Part shown: piece by piece, positions 9,359 through 20,560 of the stretch
Layout of the letters: each line of letters opens with the position of its first letter
Position numbering within the stretch: the first letter of the stretch is position 1
NCBI GenBank assembly: GCA_012845835.1
Contig: JABAKD010000029.1
Coordinates: 4,490,000-4,553,999, forward strand
Reading direction: 5' to 3'
DNA length: 64,000 nucleotides
Origin: Undaria pinnatifida
Lineage: Eukaryota > Sar > Phaeophyceae > Laminariales > Alariaceae
Notes under the pieces: generated by a model
The model's input: only the letters and a program-made list of their open reading frames with translations
The model's database searches: none
What the model was told of the DNA's origin: nothing
Position numbers and translations under genes: made by a program

Positions 9359-11149
9359 TCACCACGTGCAACACCGAATATTCGTGTAAGTACTGACACC
9401 CTTCTGTTGCTTAGCCATCAACAAGACCAAATCGTCTCTTCCTCGTCCGAGAACACCCTTTCGAGCTGATGTCCTCCTTCTCCTCTTCCTCCTCTTCCTC
9501 CTCTTCCTCTTCATCCTTCTCCTCCCCCCCCCCCCGCCCCCCTCCTCTTTCTCTTCCTCCTCCCTCTCCTCCTCATCCACATCCTCATCCTCGGAGTTGC
9601 CCCCATCGTCGGAGTCCTCCTTATCGGAGTCTTCCTCCTCGCCCGAGCTCCCCGCCTCCGAGCCGTGTGACTCGTCTAAAACACCTGAGCCCCCATTCTG
9701 CTGGGAGGTCCCGGTGCGTGCGATGGGGGTTGGGACACTCTTCTTCATAGGCGCGACCTTTCGGCGTGGTGCGAGGGCTCTAGCAGTCCTACCCTTCCCC
9801 CTTCCCTTACACTCTAGCAACCTTCCCGCCAACGCGTCCGTTTCCACCTTGCCTACGCTGTAGCTCTCTTCAAATCTCACTGTGTTGGGATCTGACTTGC
9901 TCAGGGCCAACGCAGAGGTATGTTTCTGGTCTACGTGGTACAACATAGAGTACTTCCACACCCACACTTCAGACGTGCAACATATGCACTTCAACGGTAC
10001 GTTGGTGCATGGTGTAGAAGCGGTGAAAGTGGACGCCGCCTTGAGGCCTAACGCAACGACACTTCTTCGCGAGTCCAACTTGGGCGTGAGAGGACAGGTG
10101 GAGTGCATTTTAGATGCCGCGTTTTCCTTGCTGGCTTGTACAACCCGAGTTATGCCTTGTCCCCGATCTCCCCGCCACAAAAGCCGCGCGTGTTGCACTA
10201 CCGCAGGGCCTGTAGGAGCGGCAGCACTATCACCAGAAATGAATATAGTTACTTTCAGCTTCAGGCATGTCAGGCAGTCCTTTGGGTGCAGCAAGCCTAG
10301 GCGTCAAATTCGGTGGATGCTTCAACACACCAAGCATTGATAAACAGGAAAAACAATATCTACCTTCGTACGAGCGCCTTACCTCATCCTCCAGGATGTG
10401 CCCCCCCATGTGCTGCAGGAGTTTCTTCGGCACCACTTCCGCTAAGTGGAGCGGACACTCCACTTCCCCATCGACTGAAGCTACCGGAACGTCCTCCTCT
10501 CCGAGCACCCCGCCCGCCTTGCAAGTGAGGGCATCATGCAGAGGAAGAGGGGTGACATTGCCGCGTGGAGGTGTTCGCACATCAGGAACCGCCTCCCATC
10601 CTTGCAAACTTTCCGCGGTTTCTTGGAGCACGTTCTGTGTAGTGATCAATTCGTCCATGCTGAACACGTACGTCTTCTTGCTCGTAACTGCCGTCACAAC
10701 CATGTCGGCGTCACTGCCCGCGCCCGCACCACCCTCACCCCTGCTCACAACTCCCGTCGCCACCACGTCAGCGTCACCGTTTGCGCCCCCGCCGCTACTA
10801 CTGTCCATCAATGACACACACACTGCTCGATGGTGAGCACTATTACATATGATAAACCAGAGTTTTGTCTTCCAGTGCTTGCCGCTGCTGCTGCTGCTGC
10901 GAGGTACACAATACGCTCCAGCATCACACTACAGCCCTCATGTCTCTCCACTCACTCTCTGTGCTGTGCCGAACACACATGCTCAATGGCCTGGCCCTCG
11001 TCCATTCCTGAACCGTCACTGAAGTTGGCCCCGCAGCAGCGGATGAAGTCCTCGCCATCCGCTGGCTTTCCGCAGACGCTTTGTAGCCAAGCGGTCTTGT
11101 CGAAGGAGGGTTGTAGCAGGGGTCCCTTCACCGTGGAGGCTGTGCTCAT
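9359..11149 (-). CDS. Spliced gene for a zinc-finger-like protein with acidic and arginine/lysine-rich tails
   Basis: Proposed minus-strand exons are 11149-10956 (ATG start), 10896-10364 and 10209-9359. Donors read GTGAGT and GTAGAT, acceptors GCAG and ACAG, and the phases match (2 then 1); GTAAGG at 10382 is an alternative second donor. Exon 1 encodes 64 residues with CGK..DGEDFIRCCG. Exon 2 ends with a C-x2-H...LLQHMGGHILEDE block. Exon 3 contains STPCTNVPLKCICC then VWKYSML.H..QKH, a C-x2-C...H-x4-H zinc-finger arrangement. It also has an acidic tract (about 35 residues, mostly E/D/S) and a tail of K/R. The HMGxHIL plus PCTNVPLxC pairing recalls uncharacterised proteins I associate with fungal and other repeat-rich genomes, but I cannot name the family. 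DNA binding or a transposon-related role is inference. The exon 2/3 junction is the weakest point. Confidence 0.55.
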
Positions 11150-11270
11150 TGTGACCACTCTCTCTTGCTCTCTCCCCTTTTCTCCGTTGCTCTGCGCTGT
11201 GCGTAGCTGGTGCGCAGGCTGCTGCTGCGCGACCAGGGGGCTGCGTGTCTGCTATGTACCCGCCCTGCCC

Positions 11271-11282
11271 CTTTATTATATA
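11271..11282 (-). promoter_or_regulatory. TATA-box candidate for the zinc-finger gene
   Basis: On the minus strand this reads TATATAATAAAG. It lies about 120 bp upstream of the proposed ATG (11149), leaving room for a transcription start near 11245 and a short leader. Confidence 0.45.
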
Positions 11283-11284
11283 GG

Positions 11285-11984
11285 ATTTAGAATAGGGTTG
11301 TTTGCACAAGAAATTCTGTGGCGTAATGGGGAGGAGATGGGGTCATCGTACCCCCCCTACCCCCTCTGGAAAGATGAGAATAAAGTTGTAGTACGTAGGT
11401 GTCGAATTTGTTGTTTTTTGCGCCCCTGCTTCGGGTGACATCTTTTTTTCTAGATCGATCCGAAAAATAAACGAGTGTTTGCGTTAAATGAATTCAATAT
11501 CAAAATTCAAGGAAAAATTCCCACCGAGCGAACTTTGAAACAAGAATTTGCCAAAAACGGCATGAAAATTCCAATCATATGATTGAACGACCTGGAGTGA
11601 ACTTCCATCAATAACGACAAGATCATACGATTGGCCTACCAACATCGGGCACACCGGCACAACAATCAGATGGCACGAGGGCACAACCCACACGGCAGCT
11701 GACAGCAGACACTGATCGGTGGTCGCTGTGCCAGGCAGTGGTGGTAGAAACAACCCAAAATTGATGCGGAGGCACCAAAGAGTAGCTGGGAAGGCATGGC
11801 ACGTACGCGCAACGTCAGGGGTAGGTGCTAGTGAGCCAGCGCTCCCGCGCTCTCTACGATGTGACCTCGTTCTCTGCTGCTATGCTGCGTGATGTCGTAT
11901 TCGGTGCTGGTTTTGTCAACCACCGTCGCTATCCCACAACGCTGTCGCCGAAGCCTCCACCGCCACCGCCACCCACGCCGCACG
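11285..11984. other. No supported gene
   Basis: The plus-strand frame across 11465-11570 looks protein-like for about 35 residues but meets repeated stops. It may be a fossil exon. Nothing else was recognised. Confidence 0.35.
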
Positions 11985-12295
11985 GCCGCCGCTGCTACTG
12001 CTGCTGCTGCTGCTTCTGTGCGGCGGCTGTTGTGCTGCGGCTGCGGTTGTAGTCTCCTGCGTTTGTTTATAAAATAACTAGTCTAATGAAAAACTGGCTG
12101 TTTTGTTGTTGTGGTGATGATCGTGATGATCGAGCCAGGCCGAGCTGCTGTGCCGCAGCTCATCTGGCGGGGCCATCGCCACCGCCACCTCCACCCCCAC
12201 CCCCGCCGCTGTTGCGGCTGCGGCTGCGGTGCTGCTACTACGCTGCTGCTGTGCTGCTGCTGTGCTGCTGTGCTGCTGCTGTGCTGCTGTTTGTC
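11985..12295 (+). repeat. CTG/GCC-rich trinucleotide clusters
   Basis: Two imperfect clusters (11985-12050 and 12165-12295) of CTG, GCC and CCA triplets. Open frames there are Leu/Cys/Pro-rich by composition. Confidence 0.7.
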
Positions 12296-12299
12296 TGAT

Positions 12300-13413
12300 G
12301 GTGTGCTGAGCCTGCCCCTGTCGGTGAGTCTAGGTGCTACCGCACCATGTCTAAATTGATGTTGCCTCTCCGCTCCCCGCCTATGATATGGAGGCCGTGT
12401 AGACTACGCCTCTTCTGCGATTCGTTCACCGCAAACACAACCAAAAGCACGGCATGCCGGAGTGAATCTGACCTTTTTCTAGCATGATGGAAGAATTTTT
12501 AGTGGATTATTTTAACGCAAACACTCGACAGACATTATATTGCGCTGTAAGGCCTTCATTGACACCCCTCTCCTGACTGTGTCGTAACCTTGCCAGATGT
12601 GGCTATACAAGATCGTGCAAACTTTTTCATATATATATAGACTATTATGAATGGCACCTCCATTTCATAATACGGGGTCGACGATCTCGTCATAACTCAT
12701 GTTTACGAAAGCTGGGTGTGATGCTTCGATCGCGCATGCGACATGATGGCACCGTGTTACTTATTATAGTAGTAGTAGTCGTCGGATGGTATGGTAAAGG
12801 AACGGTCCATACTTGTGCTTCCTACAGCATACGCACGTTTACTGGTGTGAAATACGTGCCTGGCATATAGAAAAAGTAAAGTATAAGCTGCACTCAGCGG
12901 TGTGATACGGAGCATAGAAAAGGTACGAACAAGATATATATATATAGTCTAGTCTATACAAAGAGGCGTTTTGCATCTTACAGGTAAAACCGATCGCAAC
13001 GTATTATTTTCCTAATTTTTGAAAATGTTCACGTTTCACGAAGCGCGTCTGTGCCAGAGAGAAGCATTGCCAGTCTGCACTCTTCTCGCTTGAACAGCCA
13101 TCTCGCCATAGACGACACCATACCAAGAGCGTCGAGAGTGCTTAGACAGGTGCGGATTATTAAAGTCGGGGATGGATAGCTTGTTATCTACGCTCGTTCG
13201 TGTCTGCAACGCGTTAGGCAATGGCAAGAGTTCTACCCTTGTTGCCGGTGCTGCTGGTTTCGGCTGAGTAGACTATTGATACTCGTATAACCATAGTGAA
13301 GGAGGGGTCCATGCATACCGGCAAAAAAAGCGACGAGGGGGATCTAGAAAATAGCCGCATTTCAATAGGACGAGAGTGCAACGGAACGAGTAAAGTCGTG
13401 CTGCACGCGTGTC
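12300..13413. other. No supported gene
   Basis: AT-richer DNA with two short TATATA runs (12628-12640 and 12935-12948). Only short open frames occur. Confidence 0.4.
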
Positions 13414-14775
13414 TCAGAGCTCCCAGCACTCCACATTAGGAACACCTCCTGACGCCAGGAGCTCTACTTTCTTGGTGAGGCCGATGCTGCAATCGTTATA
13501 TTGTTTCGTCAGTTGCTCCCTCTGAAGCGTAGCCACAGACCAAGCAACAACACCCTGGTATCCTAGCAGATCACACGTACCTGCTATTCCCGACAAGATC
13601 GCCGTCTTCTATGGTACAACTCAAAGTTGGCTGCGTATCGCTGAATTTCGCTTAATCGTGCTCTCGCCGCAATGTTCGAGTCTAACGCCGGAGGTTGTAT
13701 TTTGCTCGCCTTGTTTTGTCAATTCACTGGACTTCCGGTAGTCCTTCTTTTCTCATTACCAGCGAGTAAAAGAGGAAACACGGTAGACAGTATGATCCGC
13801 TCAAAAATCAACTACGTACAGTAGTAGCTTGAGCGGTATTCCCTCGTGCCTTTGGGGCTTCAGAAGAAAGCCACCCCACACTTGTTGGACAGAACATATA
13901 CCTCTTCAAGATCTGCGTCATTCAGGTGAGACAGATCCCGGGTATACATGATCTGCATAATAACCTATACATATGTTACAACGCTGCCGGGTAAGAACCG
14001 GGTGGTGTGGATGAGACCATTAATACATGGGTCCTGGGGGTTAGATTTGTGCTACGCAGATCCTGCTCAACGTACCACGCAAAAGAGATAGAAATTGGAT
14101 CTGCCGATAGACGACTTGGATGGTCATCCGTCCGATGTGTGGAATCCAGGCCGGAAACAACTGACCATTATAGCATCAGCCACATGAAGCAGCTCGAGCC
14201 AAAGGAGTAGGATGTGTGCCCGAGCTCCAACGTACTTGGTAAGAAGCTGTTGTACCGAACGCGCGCAGCTGGGTGGTAATTCCTATTGCTTCACCCTGTC
14301 CCCACGTACAGCAGACACTTTCTTGCTTAGGTCAAAACCTATCGTGCCTTTTTTGACGCTATGCATGGCTCCCGATGTATGTCTGTTCGCGGTAGGCCCA
14401 ACGCTATACCTCTTCTTATCTTGGCCCCCTCGCTTGATCTCTGCCGATATATCAGGTTTTCTGATCGGTGGATCCGCTAACTCGGCAATGGCGGCTGCGG
14501 GTGGTACAGGTGTCTTTCTGGCAAACGTGATTGGGGTGACCTCAGCTTTGGCGTACTTCTCTACAGCATCAGCAGGGCTCCGTTTGAGACCAAGGTTTGT
14601 GATGGCAAAGGCTGTACTTTCCAAACTAAATTGAATATAACCATTATCAGCAGGCGTAGTGATCAGAAATTGCAAGGGTGAGAAGAGGACAATGTAGGGA
14701 TCAACCATGAAATATGCATCCGTGGCTAACAACACGCTACTTGTATCCGTCGCCTGGTCGGCGCATCGTCGTTGC
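13414..14775 (-). CDS. 3' exons of an unknown spliced gene
   Basis: Four minus-strand exons can be chained with compatible phase: 14775-14310, 14246-14166, 13952-13902 and 13554-13414, ending in TGA. Acceptors read ACCTAG, AACAG, ATGCAG and ACCAG; donors read GTACGT, GTCAGT (weak) and GTATAT. The first exon gives about 155 residues, including FLITTPADNGYIQF and AVEKYAKAEVTPITF. The third has YTRDLSHLNDADLEE. The last has a mixed-charge helix (LQREQLTKQYNDC) and ends VECWEL. No domain was recognised. Upstream exons should lie above 14775, inside DNA that is triplicated to 18.7 kb. The homologous exon copies at about 16.0-16.2 and 17.5-17.85 kb carry stops, so only this copy keeps an open frame. 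Splice sites are predictions by eye. Confidence 0.42.
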
Positions 14776-16020
14776 CTAGGTAAAAATTCGAAATGTTTTT
14801 AAGTGCAGCAGCAGGTTAGAACATCTAAAACTCACAAGCCACACAAAGCAAAAATTACCGGGGACGCCTGGAGACATTTCGGTCTACCTAATACAGTACA
14901 CAGTTGGTACACAGGGCATACTTAGAGGGCATGGTAACAACCGGGAACGCTCGCCCAGAGGCCGGACTTCTTGCGTAGGAACCATTGTGCACGAACTTCA
15001 CTATATGCAGTCTGTATCCAACATATAGTGCAGCTGTTGCTAGGAGCTCGCGCAGCAGGAGAGTTGTATTTACCGTCAACTTGTGTGCGCCGGTAGAATG
15101 GACGGTGGCTAGCTGTTTTGTTGTTGCTGCTGCTGTTGTCGTTGGTGTGGTTCGCGGTGGAACACGTGTTTTCCCTTGCACGACCCAATATCTGGTGCAA
15201 CCAAGCCCAACCCTTGCTCCGTACGCCTGGCACCACCCAGCACCTGGCACAACCCAGCACCTGCCACAACCCAACACCTGGCACAACCCAACACCTGGCA
15301 CAACCCAACACCAGACACAAACCAACACCTGGCACAACCCAACCCAACCAAACCCAACCGAAAAGTATCAGCAATCACCGCTACCACTACCACCACGAGC
15401 GTCGGCTTCTTGGACGTGGGCAATCCTGCGGGGTGTGGCAGCAGACAACAGAGAGATTCCAGGTAGATACTGATTATGTGCCGCTACTACTGCTGCTATT
15501 TTTCATGCCAACGCCCACGGCGCATGCCTCGTGCGAGTTTGATACCGGTTACGGGCGGTAGCGTCTCGTCCTGCTGTCTCGGCTTATCCCTCTTTAGCGC
15601 CCACGGAGTTTCTCGTCCGCAACGTCCAGCGAGAGCGGCGTGGCTGATCTGCTGCCTGTTACTGCACTTCTTGCTGCCCGGTACCGTATTATTGGCCCCC
15701 GCTGCACCGTCTGTTCCATCTACTTCCTTGGAAACTTCTATACCCTTTTTTCAGAAAATCAAATATTGTACGAACCAAGGGTGCACAAAAAACAAATTCC
15801 GACATCACCCCCCCAAAACTTCATTTTGACCCCTCAAGGGGGGGGAGGGGGGTCTCGTAAATGTTTCACGGAAGCTTCGATGGAAGAAGAGGGTGATGTT
15901 TCTCTGGAGTTTCCATGGGAGCGTTCAGAGTTCTACTGAAGTCAAAGCCATGGAAGTAGAGCACACTCCCGTGGAAGTAGATTGAACCTTTTCGCGTCCA
16001 TCGAATTCACATCCATCACT
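14481..16020 (+). repeat. Tandem triplication, copy 1
   Basis: First of three head-to-tail copies. It begins with CTCGGCAATGGCGGC, contains the exon described at 14310-14775, a 17-bp minisatellite at 15228-15350, a CTG-rich patch, and ends in CCATGG-type repeats near 15870-16000. The segment at about 15600-15840 is almost identical to copy 2. Confidence 0.9.
15228..15350 (+). repeat. 17-bp minisatellite CACAACCCAACACCTGG
   Basis: About seven copies in triplication copy 1, with shorter versions at about 16755-16830 (copy 2) and 18195-18285 (copy 3). The number of units differs between the triplicated copies. Confidence 0.85.
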
Positions 16021-17485
16021 CGGCTATGGCCAAGGTTTGTGATGTCAAAGGCTGTACGTCACAAACCAAATCGAATATAGCCGTTGTCAACTGGTTTGGT
16101 GATCAGAAATTGCAAGGGTGCAAAGAGGACAATGCAGGGATCAACCCCGAAATATGCACCCGTGGCTAACACGTTATCCGTCGCATGGCCGGCGCATCGT
16201 CGTTGCCTGGGTTAATATTGGAAACGGTTTCAAGTGCAGCAGCAGCTTAGATAATCTAAAACTCACAAGCCACTCAAAGCAAATAACTACCGGGGACGCC
16301 TAGAGGCATGTCGGTCTAACTTCAGTACACAGTTGGTGCAGGGCACACTTAAAGGGCAAGGTAAGAAACAAGAACGCTCGCCTAGGGGCCGCATTTCTTG
16401 TGTAGGAACCATTGTGCACAAGCTTCAGAATATCGATATCAAGAAATAGTGCAGTTGTCGCTAGGAGCTCGCGCAGCAGGAGAATTGTATTTACCGTCAA
16501 CTTGTGTGCGCTGGTAGAATGGAAGGTGGCTAGCTGTTTTGTCCTTGTTGCTGCTGCTGTTGTCGTTGGTGTGGTTCGCGGTGGAACACGCGTTTTCCCC
16601 GCCACAACCCACACCTGGTACAACCAAGCCCAGCCCTTGCTCGGTATGAGAATTAAATTTACCGTCAACTTGAGTGCGCTAGTAGAATGAAAGGCCGCTA
16701 GCTGTTTTGTTGTTGCTGCTGTTGTCGTTGGTGTAGTTCGCGGTGGAACACGTGTTTCCCCTGGCACAACCCAGCACCTGCCACAACCCAACACCAGACA
16801 AAAACCAACACCTGGCACAACCTAACCAAACCCAACCCAAACGAATAGCACCAGCAATCACCGCTACCACTACCACCACGAGCGCCGGCTTCTTGGACGT
16901 GGGCAATCCTGCGGGGTGTGGCAGCAGACAACAGAGAGATTCCAGGTAGATACTGATTATGTGCCGCTACTACTGCAGCTAATTTTCATGCCAACGACTA
17001 CGGCGCATGCCTCATGCGAGTTTGATACCGGTTACGGGCGGCAGCGTCTCGCCCTGCTGTCTGGGCTTATCCCTCTTCAGCGCTCACGGAGTTTCTCGTC
17101 CACAACGTCCAGCGAGAGCGGCGTGGCTGATCTGCTGCCTGTTACTGCACTTCTTGCTGCCCGGTACCGTATTATTGGCCCCCGCTGCACCGTCTGTTCC
17201 ATCTACTTCCTTGGAAACTTCTATACCCTTTTTTCAGAAAATCAAATATTGTACGAACCAAGGGTGCACAAAAAACAAATTCCGACATCACCCCCCCAAA
17301 ACTTCATTTTGACCCCTCAAGGGGTCTCGTAAATGTTTCACGGAAGCTTCGATGGAAGAAGAGGGTGATGTTTTACGGACGTTTCCATGGAAGCGTTTAG
17401 AGTTCTACTGAAGTCAAAGCCATGGAAGTAGAGCACACTCCCGTGGAAGTAGATTGAACCTTTTGACGTTCATCAAATTCAAATC
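16021..17485 (+). repeat. Tandem triplication, copy 2
   Basis: Offset about 1.44 kb from copy 1. It lacks roughly 100 bp at its start (the CTCGGC motif is fused directly to CAAGGTTTGTGATG) and carries an extra partial duplication near 16640-16700. The exon counterpart contains stop codons. Confidence 0.9.
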
Positions 17486-18720
17486 CACCAACTCGGCAAT
17501 GGCAGCTGCGGGTGGTACGGGTGTCTTTTTGCCAAACGCGGTGAGATTCGCCGTGACCTCAGCTTTGGCGTACTTCTCTACGGCATCAGCATGGCTGCGT
17601 TTGAGACCAAGGTTTGTGATGTCAAAGGCTGTACTTCACAAACCAAATCGAACATAGCCGTTGTCAGCAGGCGTGGTGATCAGAAATTGCAAGGGTGCGA
17701 AGAGGACAATGTAGGGATCAACCCCGAAAAAATACATCCGTGGCTTACAACACGCTACTTGTATCCGTCGCCTGGTCGGCGCATCGCCGTTGCCTGGGTT
17801 AATGCTCGAAACGTTTTTAAGTGCAGCAACAGGTCAAAACATCTAAAACTCACAAACCACACAGAGCTAAAATATACCGGGGACGCCCGGAGGCATTTCC
17901 GTCTCAGAATCTACCTTCCGTACTCCGTTGGCATAGTGCACACTTAGAGGGCAAGGTAAGAAACAAGAACGCTCGCCTAGGGGCCGTATATCTTGCGTAG
18001 GAACCATTGTGCACAATATTCAGATTATCGATATCCAAGAGATAGTGCAGCGGTCGCTAGGAGCTCTCGCAGCAGGAGAATTGTTTTTACCGTCAACTTG
18101 TGTGCGCTGGTAGAATGGAATGTGGCTATCTGTTTTGTTGTTGTTGCTGCTGTTGTCGTTGGTGTGGTTCGCGGTGGAACACGTGGTTTCCCTTGCACAA
18201 CCCAACACCTGGCACAACCAAGCCTAGCCCTTGCTCGGTATGCCTGGCACAACCGAACATCTGGCACAACCCAACCCAACCCAACCCAATAGCACCAGCA
18301 TCAGTATCGCCACTATCACCACGATGAGCGGCGGCGTCTTGGACGTGGGCAATCCTGTGGGGTGTGGCAGCGGAAAACAGAGAGATTGCAGGTAGATACT
18401 GCTTCTGTGCTGCTGCTGCTCCTGATTGTTTTGCCAACGCCTACAGTTCGTGCCTCGAGCGGTTTTGATACCGGTTACGGGCGGCAGCGTTTCGCCCTGC
18501 TTTCCGGTTTATCCCTCTTCAGCGCCCACGGAGTTTCTCGTCCCCAACGCCCAGCGAGAGCGGCGCGGCTGATCTTCTGCCTGTTACTGTACTTCTTGCT
18601 GCACGCCACCGTGCCATTCTGTTACTGTATTTCTTGTTGCCCGGTACAGTACTATTTGCCCCCGTTGCACCGTCTGTATCGTCCACTTCCATGGAACCTT
18701 CCACAAACTTCCATCAGAAA
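17486..18720 (+). repeat. Tandem triplication, copy 3
   Basis: Offset about 1.58 kb from copy 2 at the GTTTGTGATGTC landmark. It is more diverged than copies 1 and 2 towards its end, with its own small duplication of TGTTACTGTA-TTTCTTG. The exon counterpart is open for part of its length but interrupted by TGA/TAA in the minus-strand frame. Confidence 0.85.
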
Positions 18721-18869
18721 AACAGATATCGTGCAAGCCAAGTTGTACAAGCTCCTATGTTTGGGCCGTCGAAATTCGAAACTCAAATTTGTTCGTATTA
18801 CGGCATCAATAGTTACCGCTCATACCGCCGTTCCTATTTCTACTTCTTCGCACCCCCTTCTTACAAAGT

Positions 18870-19170
18870 CTTTCTTTCATGGAAGTGGATGGAATCTTCC
18901 ATGAAAGCTCCCCGTCCATGGAAGCTTCCATTACTCCCATGCACATGCTGCCATGGACGATTCCAATACTCCCATAGAAGGGAAGTTTATCTTTCCACAT
19001 ACTTCCATGAGGAGAGCACTGCCATGAGAAGCCTCCAGACGCGAATGCCGTGGAAGCTGACATCTACTTCTACAGACGTATGATAAGTTGACGCTTTGCC
19101 GAAAGTAGTGGAAGCGTCGGGGAAAGAAGCTTCGATGGAAGAAGGGTAATGTTTCACGGAAGCTTTCATG
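18870..19170. repeat. Cluster of CTTCCATGGAAG-type palindromes
   Basis: More than a dozen near-copies of the self-complementary motif TTCCATGGAA in about 300 bp, with further clusters at 15870-15990, 17340-17460, 19585-19830 and 62870-62930. The open frames here are by-products. Confidence 0.7.
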
Positions 19171-19584
19171 GCAGTACATGTTGTTTTGTCCGTCCAACAG
19201 GTATCTGTTCCTCTTCAGCACGTATGTTGTTCTTGCAGCCTTTCCTTTTCTATCTTCTTGCAACACATCCCTCAGAACACCTGTCGTTTGTTTGTTTTTT
19301 GCTTTGCTTTTTTATATCTTTTTCTCTTATTCATTTTCTTCTTTTTTTTGTTCTTGTTATGGTTTGGCTTGTTGTGTTGTATTCTCGTTTGTACCCGGCA
19401 CGCTAGCATTTTACTTGCTTCACCTTGATGAATTGCGACTGTTTAGTTTACTCTGTTTCACAGTCGATGGCCACAAAATTTGTATGTTTCTAGGATGAAT
19501 AATTTGCACGGACTCTGAGTGTACTGATGAATGTCGTTAGGTAGAAAGAACGGTATAATAATGTGAAGACAACACACACCGTAC
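19171..19584. other. T-rich DNA without a supported gene
   Basis: Runs of T and TTC/TTG make all plus frames read as hydrophobic peptides. No start, splice or motif evidence. Confidence 0.5.
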
Positions 19585-19830
19585 ACGGAAGCCTCCATGG
19601 AAGAAGTGTAATCTTTCGGAAGCTTCTGTTTAATGGAAGATTATGTTTAATGGAAGCTTCCATAGTATATTCCAGTGAAACATTCCATCAAAGTCTTCAC
19701 TCTCAAGAAACCTGCTAGCTGCCTTACTATGTTTTCCACTATTTCATGGAAGATTCCACTACGTCCATGGAAGCTTTCTTAACTTCCCATCGAAGCTTTC
19801 ATTCGTCCATAGAAGTTTCCACTATCCATG
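19585..19830. repeat. Second CTTCCATGGAAG-type palindrome cluster
   Basis: At least eight variants of CATGGAAG or CCATGGAAGC with spacing 15-40 bp. Confidence 0.6.
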
Positions 19831-19888
19831 ACTCTTTCGTCATTATGCGGTGCATTGACGATGTCGTTCCTCCTCGTCATCCGGTGCA

Positions 19889-20560
19889 TTGAAAATGTCG
19901 ACTTCCCTATATCGGGACGTTCGTGTTAGTACAGGCAATGATTTGCCACCATACGTACAAGGAAGTGCTGGTGACAGCCAGTTGGCCAGTACAACAGTCC
20001 GTAATGTGTGCTTCTTCCCAAGATTTTCAAGCTCGGTCGGCCCTACCCCCGGCACTCCTTCGCCTGGTCCCATTACCTTTCCGTTATGGTATTACCCTGG
20101 AAACCAGGCGAAGTATTATAATCCAGGATATAGGAGCTACAGATACAGGGTGAAATAGTTTCCCATGCCTTGAGAGCCATGTGTGGAGGGTGCGTTATTA
20201 GGTGAACTTGAAGCCCCCGTCTTGATTATTTCTCGGCGAGCGAGACACCATGGATCTAGTACAAGAGCTCCTACCGTGAGACCTGCTCAGTCGACTTACC
20301 TGTTTACTGTAAAAAATGTCGTCGTCGGCAGGAAACGAACATCCCCGTGAAATCACGATGGGTTTTATCCAGTCCGTTTTCTTCTCTTTTTCAGTTCCAC
20401 ACTTGGTCACCTAAGCGTCTTTCTGACAAATGTTGTCTTCATTACAACTTCAGACGCCCGGTACCACCGCGGCATCATTTATCACAGAGGGCGAGCCTCG
20501 GCACGCACCATTCTTTCCGGTTATGAGTCTTGCCTTTTAACCCACACATGGGCTAGCAGC
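19889..20560 (+). pseudogene. Duplicated unknown coding block, copy A
   Basis: A plus-strand frame at 19895-20158 includes LPPYVQGSAGDSQLASTTVRNV and a Pro/Tyr-rich end (PGNQAKYYNPGY). After a pyrimidine-rich acceptor-like site near 20397, a second frame carries FITEGEPRHAPFF at about 20476-20515. The same two landmarks recur in the same order and frame at 24190-24660, so they are probably exons of a duplicated gene. No family was recognised. Confidence 0.4.

Noticed and set aside
11465-11830. Gene on the plus strand (frame with KIQGKIPTERTLKQEF)
   Set aside because: Protein-like only for about 35 residues, followed by several TGA and TAG codons and no splice signals; kept only as a possible fossil.
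14888-15561. Overlapping frames with CQVLGCARCWVV-type repeated peptides
   Set aside because: They are translations of the 17-bp minisatellite in several frames, and appear with shifted frames in the other triplicated copies.
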